Below are positions 15,611 to 23,399 of a DNA stretch of 64,000 nucleotides, one piece after another. The translations under genes were made by a program, and so were the position numbers. The notes beneath the pieces were generated by a model. The model searched no databases, had not been told where the DNA came from, and was given only the letters and a program-made list of their open reading frames with translations. Numbering within the stretch: position 1 is the stretch's first letter; the number at the start of each line of letters is the position of its first letter. Source of the stretch: Christiangramia bathymodioli (GTDB lineage Bacteria; Bacteroidota; Bacteroidia; Flavobacteriales; Flavobacteriaceae); assembly GCA_009735695.1 (NCBI GenBank), contig SRSL01000002.1, positions 239,229 to 303,228 on the forward strand, given 5' to 3'.

Positions 15611-15697
15611 ATTCAAGATTTAGAATTAGGAAAGGACTTATAAAAGGGCAAGGTAGGAAGCCCGGCTTATGCAGTCCGGCTAACTTCTAAATCTTGT
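15562..15697. repeat. Dispersed repeat copy 2 (peptide start plus structured leader)
   Basis: Same orientation as copy 1 at 6128-6250. Outer arms AGATTTAGAATTAG (15616-15629) and 15680-15694, inner stem of AGCC-GG type near 15659-15681. Compared with copy 1 the two arms changed together. Confidence 0.6.
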
Positions 15698-15822
15698 CTA
15701 TTTGCATTTACTAAAAAAGGAGATGAAAGAATAATATGTCAAAGAGCATATTTTATAGAAAATCATATCTTTACATCACAAAGACGAGCAAATTAGTATA
15801 AATCTCTTTGTTTTATGAAGTT

Positions 15823-15841
15823 TGGTGAATCATTCGGTGAA
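15823..15841. repeat. 19-base direct repeat, right copy
   Basis: Identical to 9834-9852 and in the same orientation. It lies 62 bases left of the right att core, inside the island. Candidate recombinase arm-binding site. Confidence 0.5.
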
Positions 15842-15903
15842 ACATCAAAATAAATAACAGTGAAAGTATTGTGGTTAGGACGTTTGTTTTTAAATAAATT
15901 ATC

Positions 15904-15916
15904 CTGCCACCCCGAC
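15904..15916. other. Attachment-site core, right copy (tRNA-Pro 3' end)
   Basis: CTGCCACCCCGAC, continuing here to CCA, preceded by AT; ATCC-TGCCACCCCGACCA is the end of a tRNA-Pro T-arm and acceptor stem. There is no tRNA body to the left, so this is the duplicated 3' end left by integration and marks the boundary of the accessory DNA with the core chromosome. Confidence 0.6.
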
Positions 15917-15920
15917 CATA

Positions 15921-15953
15921 AAAATCCAATCACATAAAGTGGTTGGATTTTTT
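15921..15953 (+). terminator. Rho-independent terminator after the right att copy
   Basis: AAAATCCAATCAC (15921-15933) pairs with GTGGTTGGATTTT (15939-15951, one G-T pair), followed by T. Probably the original terminator of the tRNA-Pro gene. Confidence 0.7.
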
Positions 15954-16448
15954 GTTTGGAGAAAATTTAAGTTTACTTGTGATTGGAAACAAACAAAAAG
16001 ACGGTGGGCGAAGCCTGATTCAGCTTCTATCCATATTGCATACTTATTTTAATATCAAAAAAGTCCCGGCCAGCGACCAGGACTTTAGTGAGATATAAGC
16101 AGGGTAGGGTCAATAAATTACCAATTCTGCATCAGGAACAAGTGCTTCTATGATCCCTATCCGGATTAAATATAGGAGAAAGATTTACTTTTGAATAATT
16201 CCGGGTACAGACCTAATCGTTATTTAAAATTATCGAGTGCTGGATAATCTTTACTTCAGGTTTCCTTAATATTTGACTTAACATTCCAATGCTTACTAAT
16301 CCAGGTCAGCAATCACGCAAGTACGTTTTAGGTTTTACCTTCGAAAAATCATGAGGGTACACCTGTAAAAATTTAAAAGCTTATCTTAACCTGCTCAAAC
16401 GGCTTTTGATATTCAGAAGCAATTCAGATTCATTCTTTAAATTTGATC
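15954..16448. other. Intergenic stretch between island boundary and lipid operon
   Basis: No gene seen. A short minus-strand frame ending at 16111 (about 24 codons, ...EALVPDAELVIY) looks like a protein C-terminus but has no start and may be a remnant. The promoter of the downstream operon must lie here; no clear TANNTTTG pair was found. Confidence 0.5.
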
Positions 16449-16889
16449 ATGGCAGAAAATCTATTAGATCATCCCATATACGGTGTTCAGGATCTCATTC
16501 CTCAAAAAGAACCTTTCGTATTTGTGGATACTTTATATGAATACACGGGTTTAACCGGGATTACAGGATTTGAAGTGCCGAAAGGGAACGTGCTGCTCGA
16601 TGGAGATGAATTATCTGAAAGCGGACTCATAGAGCATATGGCGCAAAGCATGTCGCTGCACCGCGGTTACCAGGGCACCCTGCAGGGTAATGGTACTCCC
16701 AAAACAGGTTTTATAGGAGTGATAAAAACGGTAGAAATTCTTGGACTTCCAAAAATTGGAGAAAAAGTAAAGACTTATGTCGAAATCCTGCATGAGATCA
16801 TGAATGTAACTTCGGTATCTGCCAGAACCGAAAATGAAAAAGGAGAGGTGATCGCGATCTCAGAAATGAAAACAGTTACCGTAAAATGA
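16449..16889 (+). CDS. Hotdog-fold acyl-ACP dehydratase-like protein
   Basis: A 146-residue protein from the ATG at 16449 (a TTG at 16443 is less likely). It has the hotdog pattern of ApeP/FabA-like dehydratases: LIPQKEPFVFVDTLYEY at the start, ESGLIEHMAQSMSLHRGYQG in the central helix (Glu and His in place of the classical FabZ motif) and KTGFIGVIKTVEI in a strand. Such proteins serve aryl-polyene, flexirubin and related acyl-chain pathways together with the LolA-like carrier, second dehydratase, glycosyltransferase and MMPL exporter that follow. Its stop overlaps a tiny ORF (ATGA). First gene of the operon right of the island boundary. Confidence 0.75.
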   Translation: MAENLLDHPIYGVQDLIPQKEPFVFVDTLYEYTGLTGITGFEVPKGNVLLDGDELSESGLIEHMAQSMSLHRGYQGTLQGNGTPKTGFIGVIKTVEILGLPKIGEKVKTYVEILHEIMNVTSVSARTENEKGEVIAISEMKTVTVK

Positions 16890-16975
16890 TAAAGCTGGAA
16901 CAATTATTGGTCATCCTACAGCAACGCAATATAGATGTTGTGAGATCAGTTCAAAATTGTGAGATTAATGCGTAA
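16886..16975 (+). CDS. Tiny ORF (29 codons) in the lipid operon
   Basis: ATG overlaps the preceding stop as ATGA and the frame ends inside the start region of the LolA-like gene at 16973-16975. The peptide (MIKLEQLLVILQQRNIDVVR...) is helical. The tight overlap on both sides suggests it is translated, possibly only to couple the neighbouring genes, or that it is the remnant of a longer gene. No family recognised. Confidence 0.3.
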   Translation: MIKLEQLLVILQQRNIDVVRSVQNCEINA

Positions 16976-17594
16976 CCTAATTAAAATTTTCATATTCCTG
17001 GTTTGTTCGGGAATGTTCGCTCAAAGTAATCTGCTTTCAGATAAGGAGGGGGATCATTTGAGGACCAATGTAATACAGCGGGCGGAAGGAATCAATAGTT
17101 TTTCTGCTGAATTCAGCCAGGTAAAGTATATGAAAACCATGAATACCGAGCCAAGAAGTGTGGGTATGGTCTATTACAAATCACCTGATATGCTGAAATG
17201 GGAATATAAAAGTCCGTTTGATTACCAGGTGATGTTCAAAGATTCCAAATTATTTATTGTGGAAGAGGGGGTTACTTCAGAGATCGATCTTTCTTCCGGA
17301 GAATTGTTTGAAAAAATGGGCCATTTAGTGGCAGGTAGTGTGAATGGTAAGATTCTGCAGTCTACCGATAATTTTAATATCAGTTATCATAAAGAAGGTA
17401 GGCTTTATAAGGCCAGGATAATTCCCAGGGAAGAGAAGCTAAGTGGATTGTTCAAGGAGATCTGGGTGAATTTCAATTCGGATTACCTTATACAATCGGT
17501 TGTTTTGCTGGATCCTTCAGGAGATTATACCGAGATCAGGATGAAAAATATCAAAATCAATCAGCCCATTCCCCGGTCTGTTTTTCAGAATTAA
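16968..17594 (+). CDS. LolA-like outer-membrane lipoprotein carrier
   Basis: About 208 residues from the ATG at 16968 (GTG at 16959 possible). A signal peptide (RNLIKIFIFLVCSGMFAQ) leads into a LolA/LolB-type β-fold: INSFSAEFSQVKYMKTM, RSVGMVYYKSPDMLKWEY and later DLSSGELFEKM. Proteins of this sort in aryl-polyene and flexirubin clusters are thought to carry the lipid product through the periplasm to the outer membrane, working with the MMPL exporter encoded downstream. It ends one base before the next gene. Confidence 0.8.
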   Translation: MRNLIKIFIFLVCSGMFAQSNLLSDKEGDHLRTNVIQRAEGINSFSAEFSQVKYMKTMNTEPRSVGMVYYKSPDMLKWEYKSPFDYQVMFKDSKLFIVEEGVTSEIDLSSGELFEKMGHLVAGSVNGKILQSTDNFNISYHKEGRLYKARIIPREEKLSGLFKEIWVNFNSDYLIQSVVLLDPSGDYTEIRMKNIKINQPIPRSVFQN

Positions 17595-17595
17595 T

Positions 17596-17961
17596 ATGCT
17601 ATTAAAAGACTTTTACCAGGTAGTAAACTCAAGTAAGGAAGCTGATCTTTACATCAGTAAACTGAAGATCGAAAAAGACCATATGATCTACCAGGGACAT
17701 TTTCCAGGAAGACCGGTTACTCCCGGAGTGGTTTTGATGCAGCTCTTTAAAGAAGAGGCCGAAAGAAGAACGGGAAAGAAATTACGTTTGAACCGGGCCG
17801 ATAATGTAAAATTTATAAGCGTTTTTGATCCTACCCAAAATTCCGAATTAATTCTCGAAACAACTATTGAAGATACTGGAGATTTCATTAAACTCAATGG
17901 CGTAGCCAAATCAGCAGAAGGAGTTGTTATGAAGATCAATTCCCTGTACGTAGCCAGCTAA
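17596..17961 (+). CDS. FabZ-like 3-hydroxyacyl-ACP dehydratase
   Basis: A 121-residue hotdog protein with the FabZ motif YQGHFPGRPVTPGVVLMQL (residues ~33-51), where the His is catalytic; in FabZ the partner Glu follows in the central helix (KEEAE here). It is shorter than housekeeping FabZ (~145 residues), as usual for cluster-specific dehydratases. It follows the LolA-like gene with a one-base gap. Probably dehydrates the growing acyl chain of the product made by this operon. Confidence 0.8.
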   Translation: MLLKDFYQVVNSSKEADLYISKLKIEKDHMIYQGHFPGRPVTPGVVLMQLFKEEAERRTGKKLRLNRADNVKFISVFDPTQNSELILETTIEDTGDFIKLNGVAKSAEGVVMKINSLYVAS

Positions 17962-18012
17962 ATTTCCGTGGCCCTTCGCATGGAAATAGTACTTTTGTAA
18001 AAAGCCGAAATT

Positions 18013-19218
18013 TTGGATCAGCCGCCCGTTTTTCAATCGAGGTTCGAAGCCCTTAATTGTTGCGTTATTGTACCTACTTATAATAATGCCGGCACTCTTC
18101 ATCATTTTTTACAGGATCTAAAAACCTATACAAATAGCATCATAATTATTAATGATGGTTCTACAGATGCTACTGCAGAGATCCTGAAAAATTATTCCGA
18201 ATTACACCTGCTTAAACATGCGGAAAATAAAGGGAAGGGAATGGCCCTGAAAACAGGTTGGAATGCAGCAGAAGAACTGGGTTATGACTATGCTATCAGT
18301 ATCGATTCAGATGGGCAACATTATCCAGATGACCTGGACGTTTTTTTGACCGAACTGGAGAAACAAAAAGCAACAGGACCTGATCTTTTGCTGGTGGGAG
18401 ATCGTAATATGGGACGCGAAGGAATTCCCGGCAAAAGTAGCAAAGGAAACAGGTTTTCAAACTTCTGGTATTTTGTGGTTACCGGGATTGAACTTCGCGA
18501 TACGCAAAGCGGATACCGATTATATCCTGTAAAGCTCATTAATTCCCTGAACCTGATTACTTCCAAATTTGAACTCGAGATCGAGGTCCTTGTGAAAGCT
18601 GCCTGGAACCACGCCGAAGTCAGAAATATTCCCATTAAGGTACTTTATAAGGAAGATGAGAGGGTTACCCATTTTCGTCCGTTTTGGGATATCGTGCGCA
18701 TCGTTCACTTATATATGTGGTTCGTACTGGTTAGCTTTTTCTATATTCACCCCCGTAATAAATACCGGGATTTTAAGAATAAAGGTTTTAAAAGATTCTG
18801 GAAAGAAGACGTTCTGAAAAGCCAGGACCCCCCTCACAAAAAGGCTGCAGCCATTGCACTGGGGATTTTCGTGGGACTTTCTCCTTTCTGGGGATTACAT
18901 ACGCTACTGGTTTTTAGCCTTGCGACCGTTTTCAAGGTGAACAAGCTTATTGCCTTCTTATTCAGTAACATTAGCATCCCGCCATTTATTCCATTTATCG
19001 TGTATGCAAGCTACCAGGTTGGTTCATTTTTATCTGGCCAGGGCTTTGACTGGGAATTAAAAATGGACCAATTGGATAGCAAGGAAGAAATTCTCTTTGG
19101 TCTTTGGCAGTATGTGCTTGGAAGTTTAGCGCTATCGATTGTCCTGGCAGGAAGCGTTGGGATTGTATTTTATTTTTTATTTTCGATCTCTAATCATAAG
19201 CAGGTCGTAAAACCCTAA
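18013..19218 (+). CDS. GT2 glycosyltransferase fused to a DUF2062 domain
   Basis: A 401-residue protein. Residues ~15-230 are a GT-A fold family 2 transferase: CVIVPTYNNAGTLHHFL, IIINDGSTDAT, SIDSDGQHYPDDL (metal-binding DSD) and the QSGYR motif. Residues ~265-395 are a membrane-embedded DUF2062 domain (KKAAAIALGIFVGLSPFWGLHTLL). The start appears to be a TTG at 18013, since no ATG occurs before the catalytic domain; 51 bases separate it from the previous gene. Its stop overlaps the next start (TAATG). GT2-DUF2062 fusions occur in aryl-polyene-like and flexirubin clusters. Acceptor unknown. Confidence 0.82.
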   Translation: MDQPPVFQSRFEALNCCVIVPTYNNAGTLHHFLQDLKTYTNSIIIINDGSTDATAEILKNYSELHLLKHAENKGKGMALKTGWNAAEELGYDYAISIDSDGQHYPDDLDVFLTELEKQKATGPDLLLVGDRNMGREGIPGKSSKGNRFSNFWYFVVTGIELRDTQSGYRLYPVKLINSLNLITSKFELEIEVLVKAAWNHAEVRNIPIKVLYKEDERVTHFRPFWDIVRIVHLYMWFVLVSFFYIHPRNKYRDFKNKGFKRFWKEDVLKSQDPPHKKAAAIALGIFVGLSPFWGLHTLLVFSLATVFKVNKLIAFLFSNISIPPFIPFIVYASYQVGSFLSGQGFDWELKMDQLDSKEEILFGLWQYVLGSLALSIVLAGSVGIVFYFLFSISNHKQVVKP

Positions 19219-22208
19219 TGCATAAAGCTTTTATTAATAGCTACCGGTATCTCAAAAACCATAAGATCATTGGGTTGATTCTTTTAGGTGTCTATTTGCT
19301 TATAATGTTATTTTTTGTCTCGAAACTGCAACTAAGCTCAGATATAAGCAGCCTGGTTCCTGCAAGTGATGAAAAGGCAGAACTTAAAAAGGTTCTGGAA
19401 ACCGCCGGCCTTTCCAACACCCTTATGGTGAGCATTTCGGCTAAAGATAAAACTGTTTCACCGGATAGCCTGGTTGTGTATGCCAACCAACTTACCGGAC
19501 AACTGGAATCAGATTTTGGCAATTACATTTATGATATTAAAGGAAGGATCCCGCAGGAAGACCTGAGACAGATCTATGGTTTTGTATATGAAAACCTTCC
19601 GGTTTTCCTTGATAAACAGGATTACGAGCAACTTTCTGAAAGATTGTATCCAGATAGTATCAGGAAACGTTTGGCTTCAGGATACCGGCAGTTAATGACT
19701 CCTACCGGTTTCGTAACCAAGGATTATTTCTTGAAGGATCCGCTGTCTATTACCAATCTCGGTTTATCCAAACTCCAGGAATTGCAGGTAAGCGAGAATT
19801 TCAGCCTGTATAATAATTACCTGATAACGAATGACAGGCAACATATTCTTTTATTCATCAGCACCGCTTACTCGGTCTCTGATAGCGATAAGAATGAAAA
19901 ATTCCTGGAAGGGGTAGAACAGGTCGTTACAAAACTCAATTCAGAATTCAGCTCTGTACAGGCTGATTATTTCGGAGAAATGATGTACAACCTGGCCAGC
20001 AGCCAGCAAATCGGGCGTGATATATGGTTTAGCCTCCTTGTTGCGACAGGTATTATATTGATTTTACTGGTTTTCTTATTTAGAAATATCTTTATCCCTT
20101 TAATTCTTTTCCTTCCAATAGTAATGGCAGCTTTTTCTGCACTGGCAATCCTTGCTGTACTTAAAGAAAACGTTCCATTCCTTTCTTTTGGGATTGGAGC
20201 TCTGGTCCTGGGAATTTGCCTGGATTATCCGTTGCATATTATTCTGCAATACAGGAAGACTCTGCATATTCAAAAATTATATGGAGAAATTGTAAAACCT
20301 TCAATGCTCAGTAGTCTAAGCATTGCAGTGGTATTCCTATGCCTGACTTTCTTAAAGATTGAGGCGCTAAGCATTCTAGGACTTTTTGTGGCTCTAAGCG
20401 TTCTTTTAAGCTCGATACTGTCCCTAATTCTGGTTCCGTGGCTGATAGATTTTAAAATCCAGGGGCCTGACCAAAGTTTTTTTCTAGACCGTTTTTCAAT
20501 TAAGGATTACTCCAGGTTACGGACTTTGGTTTACTTAATTCTGGGAATTTCAGCCATAAGTATATTTCTTTTTAATAATGTGGAATTTGAAAAGGATTTT
20601 TCAGAAGTCAATTATCAACCTGAAGAATTAAAGAAAACAGAACGGAAGGTAGAGGGCCTCGCTGGCAGGTTGGGAAAAACCATCTATATGGTTGCCTACG
20701 GAAATAGAATTGATGATGCCTTGCAGGAAAATAGTGATCTCTATGACCGGTTAAAGCTGATGAAGGAAGAAGGTGAGATTCGTAATTTCAGCAGTATTGG
20801 TGGAGTGATCCTGTCTACTCTCACCCAGAATGAAAGAATAGAGGCCTGGGAAACCTTTTGGAACGAGGCGCGAAGAGACAGCCTTCGTTCCAACCTGGTT
20901 GAGATTTCCGGTGAATATGGATTTAAAACGGAAAGCTTTGACCGGTTTTATTCCCTGCTTGACCAGGACTTTGAAAATCTGGATCTGGATGATTACAAAG
21001 AAGCAGGATCTTTTTATCTCTCTGATTTTATTTCGGAAGGGGCGCAGGTATCCACTGTAAATTCTGCGGTAAGCCTCCCTCGAGACAATGTTGAAGATTT
21101 TCTTTCTGTTTTCGAAGGTCGTGAAGGCATCCTGGCTATCGATAATAAGGCTATCAACAAACTATTCCTGAAGGGTCTGAAAAATGATTTCAACGAGGTG
21201 TTACTGCTTACTTTGGTTATTGTCTTTATATTGATGCTCATTTTTTACCGAAGCCTGGAGATAAGTCTCTTTACTATTTTTCCAGTTATCGTAACCTGGC
21301 TCTGTACCTTTGGCATGCTGGTGCCGCTACAGATCCAATTGAATGTTTTCAATATGGTTTTCTCAACCTTTGTTCTGGCATTTAGTCTGGCTTACAGTAT
21401 TTTTATGACCAGGGCTTGTTTAATGGAATATGAATATGGAACTAAAGGGCTTAAGTTCTATGGAAATTCTATTCTCCTGGCAGGAATTACCAATATGTTT
21501 GCAATCGGAGCTTTATTCTTTGCAGGTCATTCAGCACTCAATTCTATCCCGCTTCCATCGTTAATAGGTGCCTTCTTTGCCTTAGCAGTTAGTTTTGTTC
21601 TACAGCGAGGAATTTTCCGAAAACTGGTTCTGGACCGGGTAGAGATTGGAGAACCTCCTTACTTTTTTAAACAGGTTCTCAGGGTCAATACCCGAAAACA
21701 ACCTTCAGAGAGTGAAAAATTATACCGAAAAGGGGCTGTTCTGAGCAATTACAGGTATAAGTCGGTTTTTGAGGATGTTCGCAAAAAGTTTCGGGCCTGC
21801 CGGGAAAAAATGCTGCGGTTAAGTAGATATATCAATGAAAACGAACAGGTGAGCATCATCAATTCCGAATATGGGATCCTACCGCTTTTCCTTTCCTATA
21901 AATTTGATACTATAGATATTCAGGTGTTGGAAAGAGTGGATGAAAGTAGGCAGATCGCGAAAAATACACCGCAGTCCAGGAAAAAGAATATCAGGTATTA
22001 CGCTAATTTGGATGAACTGCCTCCAACCGGAGTGTATATAATTCATGGGAATTATGAGGATTCTGAGGCGCTTATTAATTTTATTAAGCCTCATGTACAG
22101 AAATTTATTCTAGTGGATTCAGATTTTCCACATCGCTGGCTGCTAGATATGAATTTTGAAATTGTTTACAGGCAGAATAATATTCTGGTATTACAAAAAG
22201 CCGAATAA
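19218..22208 (+). CDS. MMPL/RND-type lipid exporter with C-terminal extra domain
   Basis: A 996-residue inner-membrane protein. TM1 lies at ~17-35, a first large periplasmic loop follows, then a TM bundle at ~265-425, TM7 near 435-455, a second loop, and a second bundle at ~655-795. This is the RND/MMPL plan used for exporting aryl-polyene lipids and similar products. The last ~190 residues are soluble and look like a Rossmann-type, methyltransferase-like fold (FRACREKMLRLSRYINENEQV, YGILPLFLSYKFDTIDIQVLER, VYIIHGNYED), without a clear SAM-binding glycine motif. Last gene of the operon; convergent with the methyltransferase gene on the other strand. Confidence 0.83.
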   Translation: MHKAFINSYRYLKNHKIIGLILLGVYLLIMLFFVSKLQLSSDISSLVPASDEKAELKKVLETAGLSNTLMVSISAKDKTVSPDSLVVYANQLTGQLESDFGNYIYDIKGRIPQEDLRQIYGFVYENLPVFLDKQDYEQLSERLYPDSIRKRLASGYRQLMTPTGFVTKDYFLKDPLSITNLGLSKLQELQVSENFSLYNNYLITNDRQHILLFISTAYSVSDSDKNEKFLEGVEQVVTKLNSEFSSVQADYFGEMMYNLASSQQIGRDIWFSLLVATGIILILLVFLFRNIFIPLILFLPIVMAAFSALAILAVLKENVPFLSFGIGALVLGICLDYPLHIILQYRKTLHIQKLYGEIVKPSMLSSLSIAVVFLCLTFLKIEALSILGLFVALSVLLSSILSLILVPWLIDFKIQGPDQSFFLDRFSIKDYSRLRTLVYLILGISAISIFLFNNVEFEKDFSEVNYQPEELKKTERKVEGLAGRLGKTIYMVAYGNRIDDALQENSDLYDRLKLMKEEGEIRNFSSIGGVILSTLTQNERIEAWETFWNEARRDSLRSNLVEISGEYGFKTESFDRFYSLLDQDFENLDLDDYKEAGSFYLSDFISEGAQVSTVNSAVSLPRDNVEDFLSVFEGREGILAIDNKAINKLFLKGLKNDFNEVLLLTLVIVFILMLIFYRSLEISLFTIFPVIVTWLCTFGMLVPLQIQLNVFNMVFSTFVLAFSLAYSIFMTRACLMEYEYGTKGLKFYGNSILLAGITNMFAIGALFFAGHSALNSIPLPSLIGAFFALAVSFVLQRGIFRKLVLDRVEIGEPPYFFKQVLRVNTRKQPSESEKLYRKGAVLSNYRYKSVFEDVRKKFRACREKMLRLSRYINENEQVSIINSEYGILPLFLSYKFDTIDIQVLERVDESRQIAKNTPQSRKKNIRYYANLDELPPTGVYIIHGNYEDSEALINFIKPHVQKFILVDSDFPHRWLLDMNFEIVYRQNNILVLQKAE

Positions 22209-22218
22209 ATAAGATAGA

Positions 22219-23397
22219 CTAGACCTTCTCACAAATTATAGCGATCTTCTCCTCGCGAAGCTTAGTTGAAAAGAACACATAGTCTTTACCACCCTCCTTT
22301 ACCTTAAATTTCTTTCTGAGGTTTTCTACGCTTTCCGGAAAATTCCGGGTGCTGATATTTGCTTTTTTTGACTTCAAGTAAGACTTTAATTGAGTTGATT
22401 TAAAATCTAATACATCAACTACCTTAAACCTTCTTCCCGGGAAATCAATTAGCCTTTCGGAAGTATATAAATGAGAATGCGGATGCAGTTTGTTGGTTTG
22501 GGTCTTTTCAGCCAGAAGATCAAATAGACCGCTTTTCATGATGGCTGAATTAGGTTCGTAAAGATAAGTGAGAGGTTCACTGAATTCAGCTTCGGCTTCG
22601 GAATGATAGCTTCCGCTGAAAATCTGCTCATGCTCTTTCTCAAAATTGACCGTATGGATTTTGATTTCACCAATATAGTCCTTTTCCAGGATCCACAGCA
22701 GTTCCTTTACTTCGTTTCTCACTGCGAGAATATGAATTTCCTTTACGAATCGAAGCTCCTGTATCCCTGCCGAAATATCCAGGATAGGAGAGGTTTTCAA
22801 TAACAGCCTTTCAGTCTTTGAAAAGATCAGGGCAAGATGTTGCGGGATATTTGGTTCGCAATCCTGCAGTCTGAAGACTTTTCCGCCGCCTTTACCGCGC
22901 CTGGCTGGATCGGCATAGATCCAGTCGTATTTCTTGTAGGTATTATTCTGAAGGTATTCTATTGAATCTTTAATTTCCACGCTTATCCCGGAATTCAAAG
23001 ACTCGAAATTATGTTGAACAATCTCCGCGAGTTCCGGATTCATTTCGCAATAAGTGAAATCCTCGAATTTTTCGGAGAGATGATAGGAATCTATCCCAAG
23101 TCCGCCGGTAAGGTCGATTCCGGTTTTTCCTTCTACCAGCGACGCCTTGTATGCTGCAGTTTTTTCAGAGGAACTTTGTTCCAGGTTCAGGCTGTGAGGA
23201 TAGATTATAGAATCGGAATTATAGAATTCAGGAAATTTCTTCCTGGCAACCTGTAAACCTTTGACCTGGCTGGCGAGTTCCTGTATACTTACATCTTTAA
23301 AGGGAGAGCCTTTTAAAACCAATTTAGGAAGATCGCTTTTCTCGTGCTCTCTTATGAACTCAACAACTTCCTGTCTTAGCAAGGCCTTGTTGAACAT
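22219..23397 (-). CDS. Class I SAM-dependent methyltransferase with THUMP-like C-terminus
   Basis: A 392-residue protein. The SAM-binding motif is GIDLTGGLGIDSYHLSEKF (~residues 93-111), motif II gives YCEMNPELAEIVQHN, and DWIYADPARRGKGGGKVF is the catalytic-loop motif (DPAR instead of DPPY/NPPY). The C-terminal ~90 residues fit the THUMP-like domain that follows this methyltransferase in Bacteroidetes. It probably modifies RNA, but the target is unknown. It begins a minus-strand run with the AI-2E permease gene two bases upstream of its start. Confidence 0.8.
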   Translation of the reverse strand: MFNKALLRQEVVEFIREHEKSDLPKLVLKGSPFKDVSIQELASQVKGLQVARKKFPEFYNSDSIIYPHSLNLEQSSSEKTAAYKASLVEGKTGIDLTGGLGIDSYHLSEKFEDFTYCEMNPELAEIVQHNFESLNSGISVEIKDSIEYLQNNTYKKYDWIYADPARRGKGGGKVFRLQDCEPNIPQHLALIFSKTERLLLKTSPILDISAGIQELRFVKEIHILAVRNEVKELLWILEKDYIGEIKIHTVNFEKEHEQIFSGSYHSEAEAEFSEPLTYLYEPNSAIMKSGLFDLLAEKTQTNKLHPHSHLYTSERLIDFPGRRFKVVDVLDFKSTQLKSYLKSKKANISTRNFPESVENLRKKFKVKEGGKDYVFFSTKLREEKIAIICEKV

Positions 23398-23399
23398 GA

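Noticed and set aside
15903-15920. Complete tRNA-Pro gene
   Set aside because: Only the 3' acceptor and part of the T-arm are present; no anticodon or D-arm to the left. The same holds for 9721-9733.
1-16442. Insertion sequences or transposase genes
   Set aside because: No transposase-like protein was found in the accessory region; only a tyrosine recombinase.
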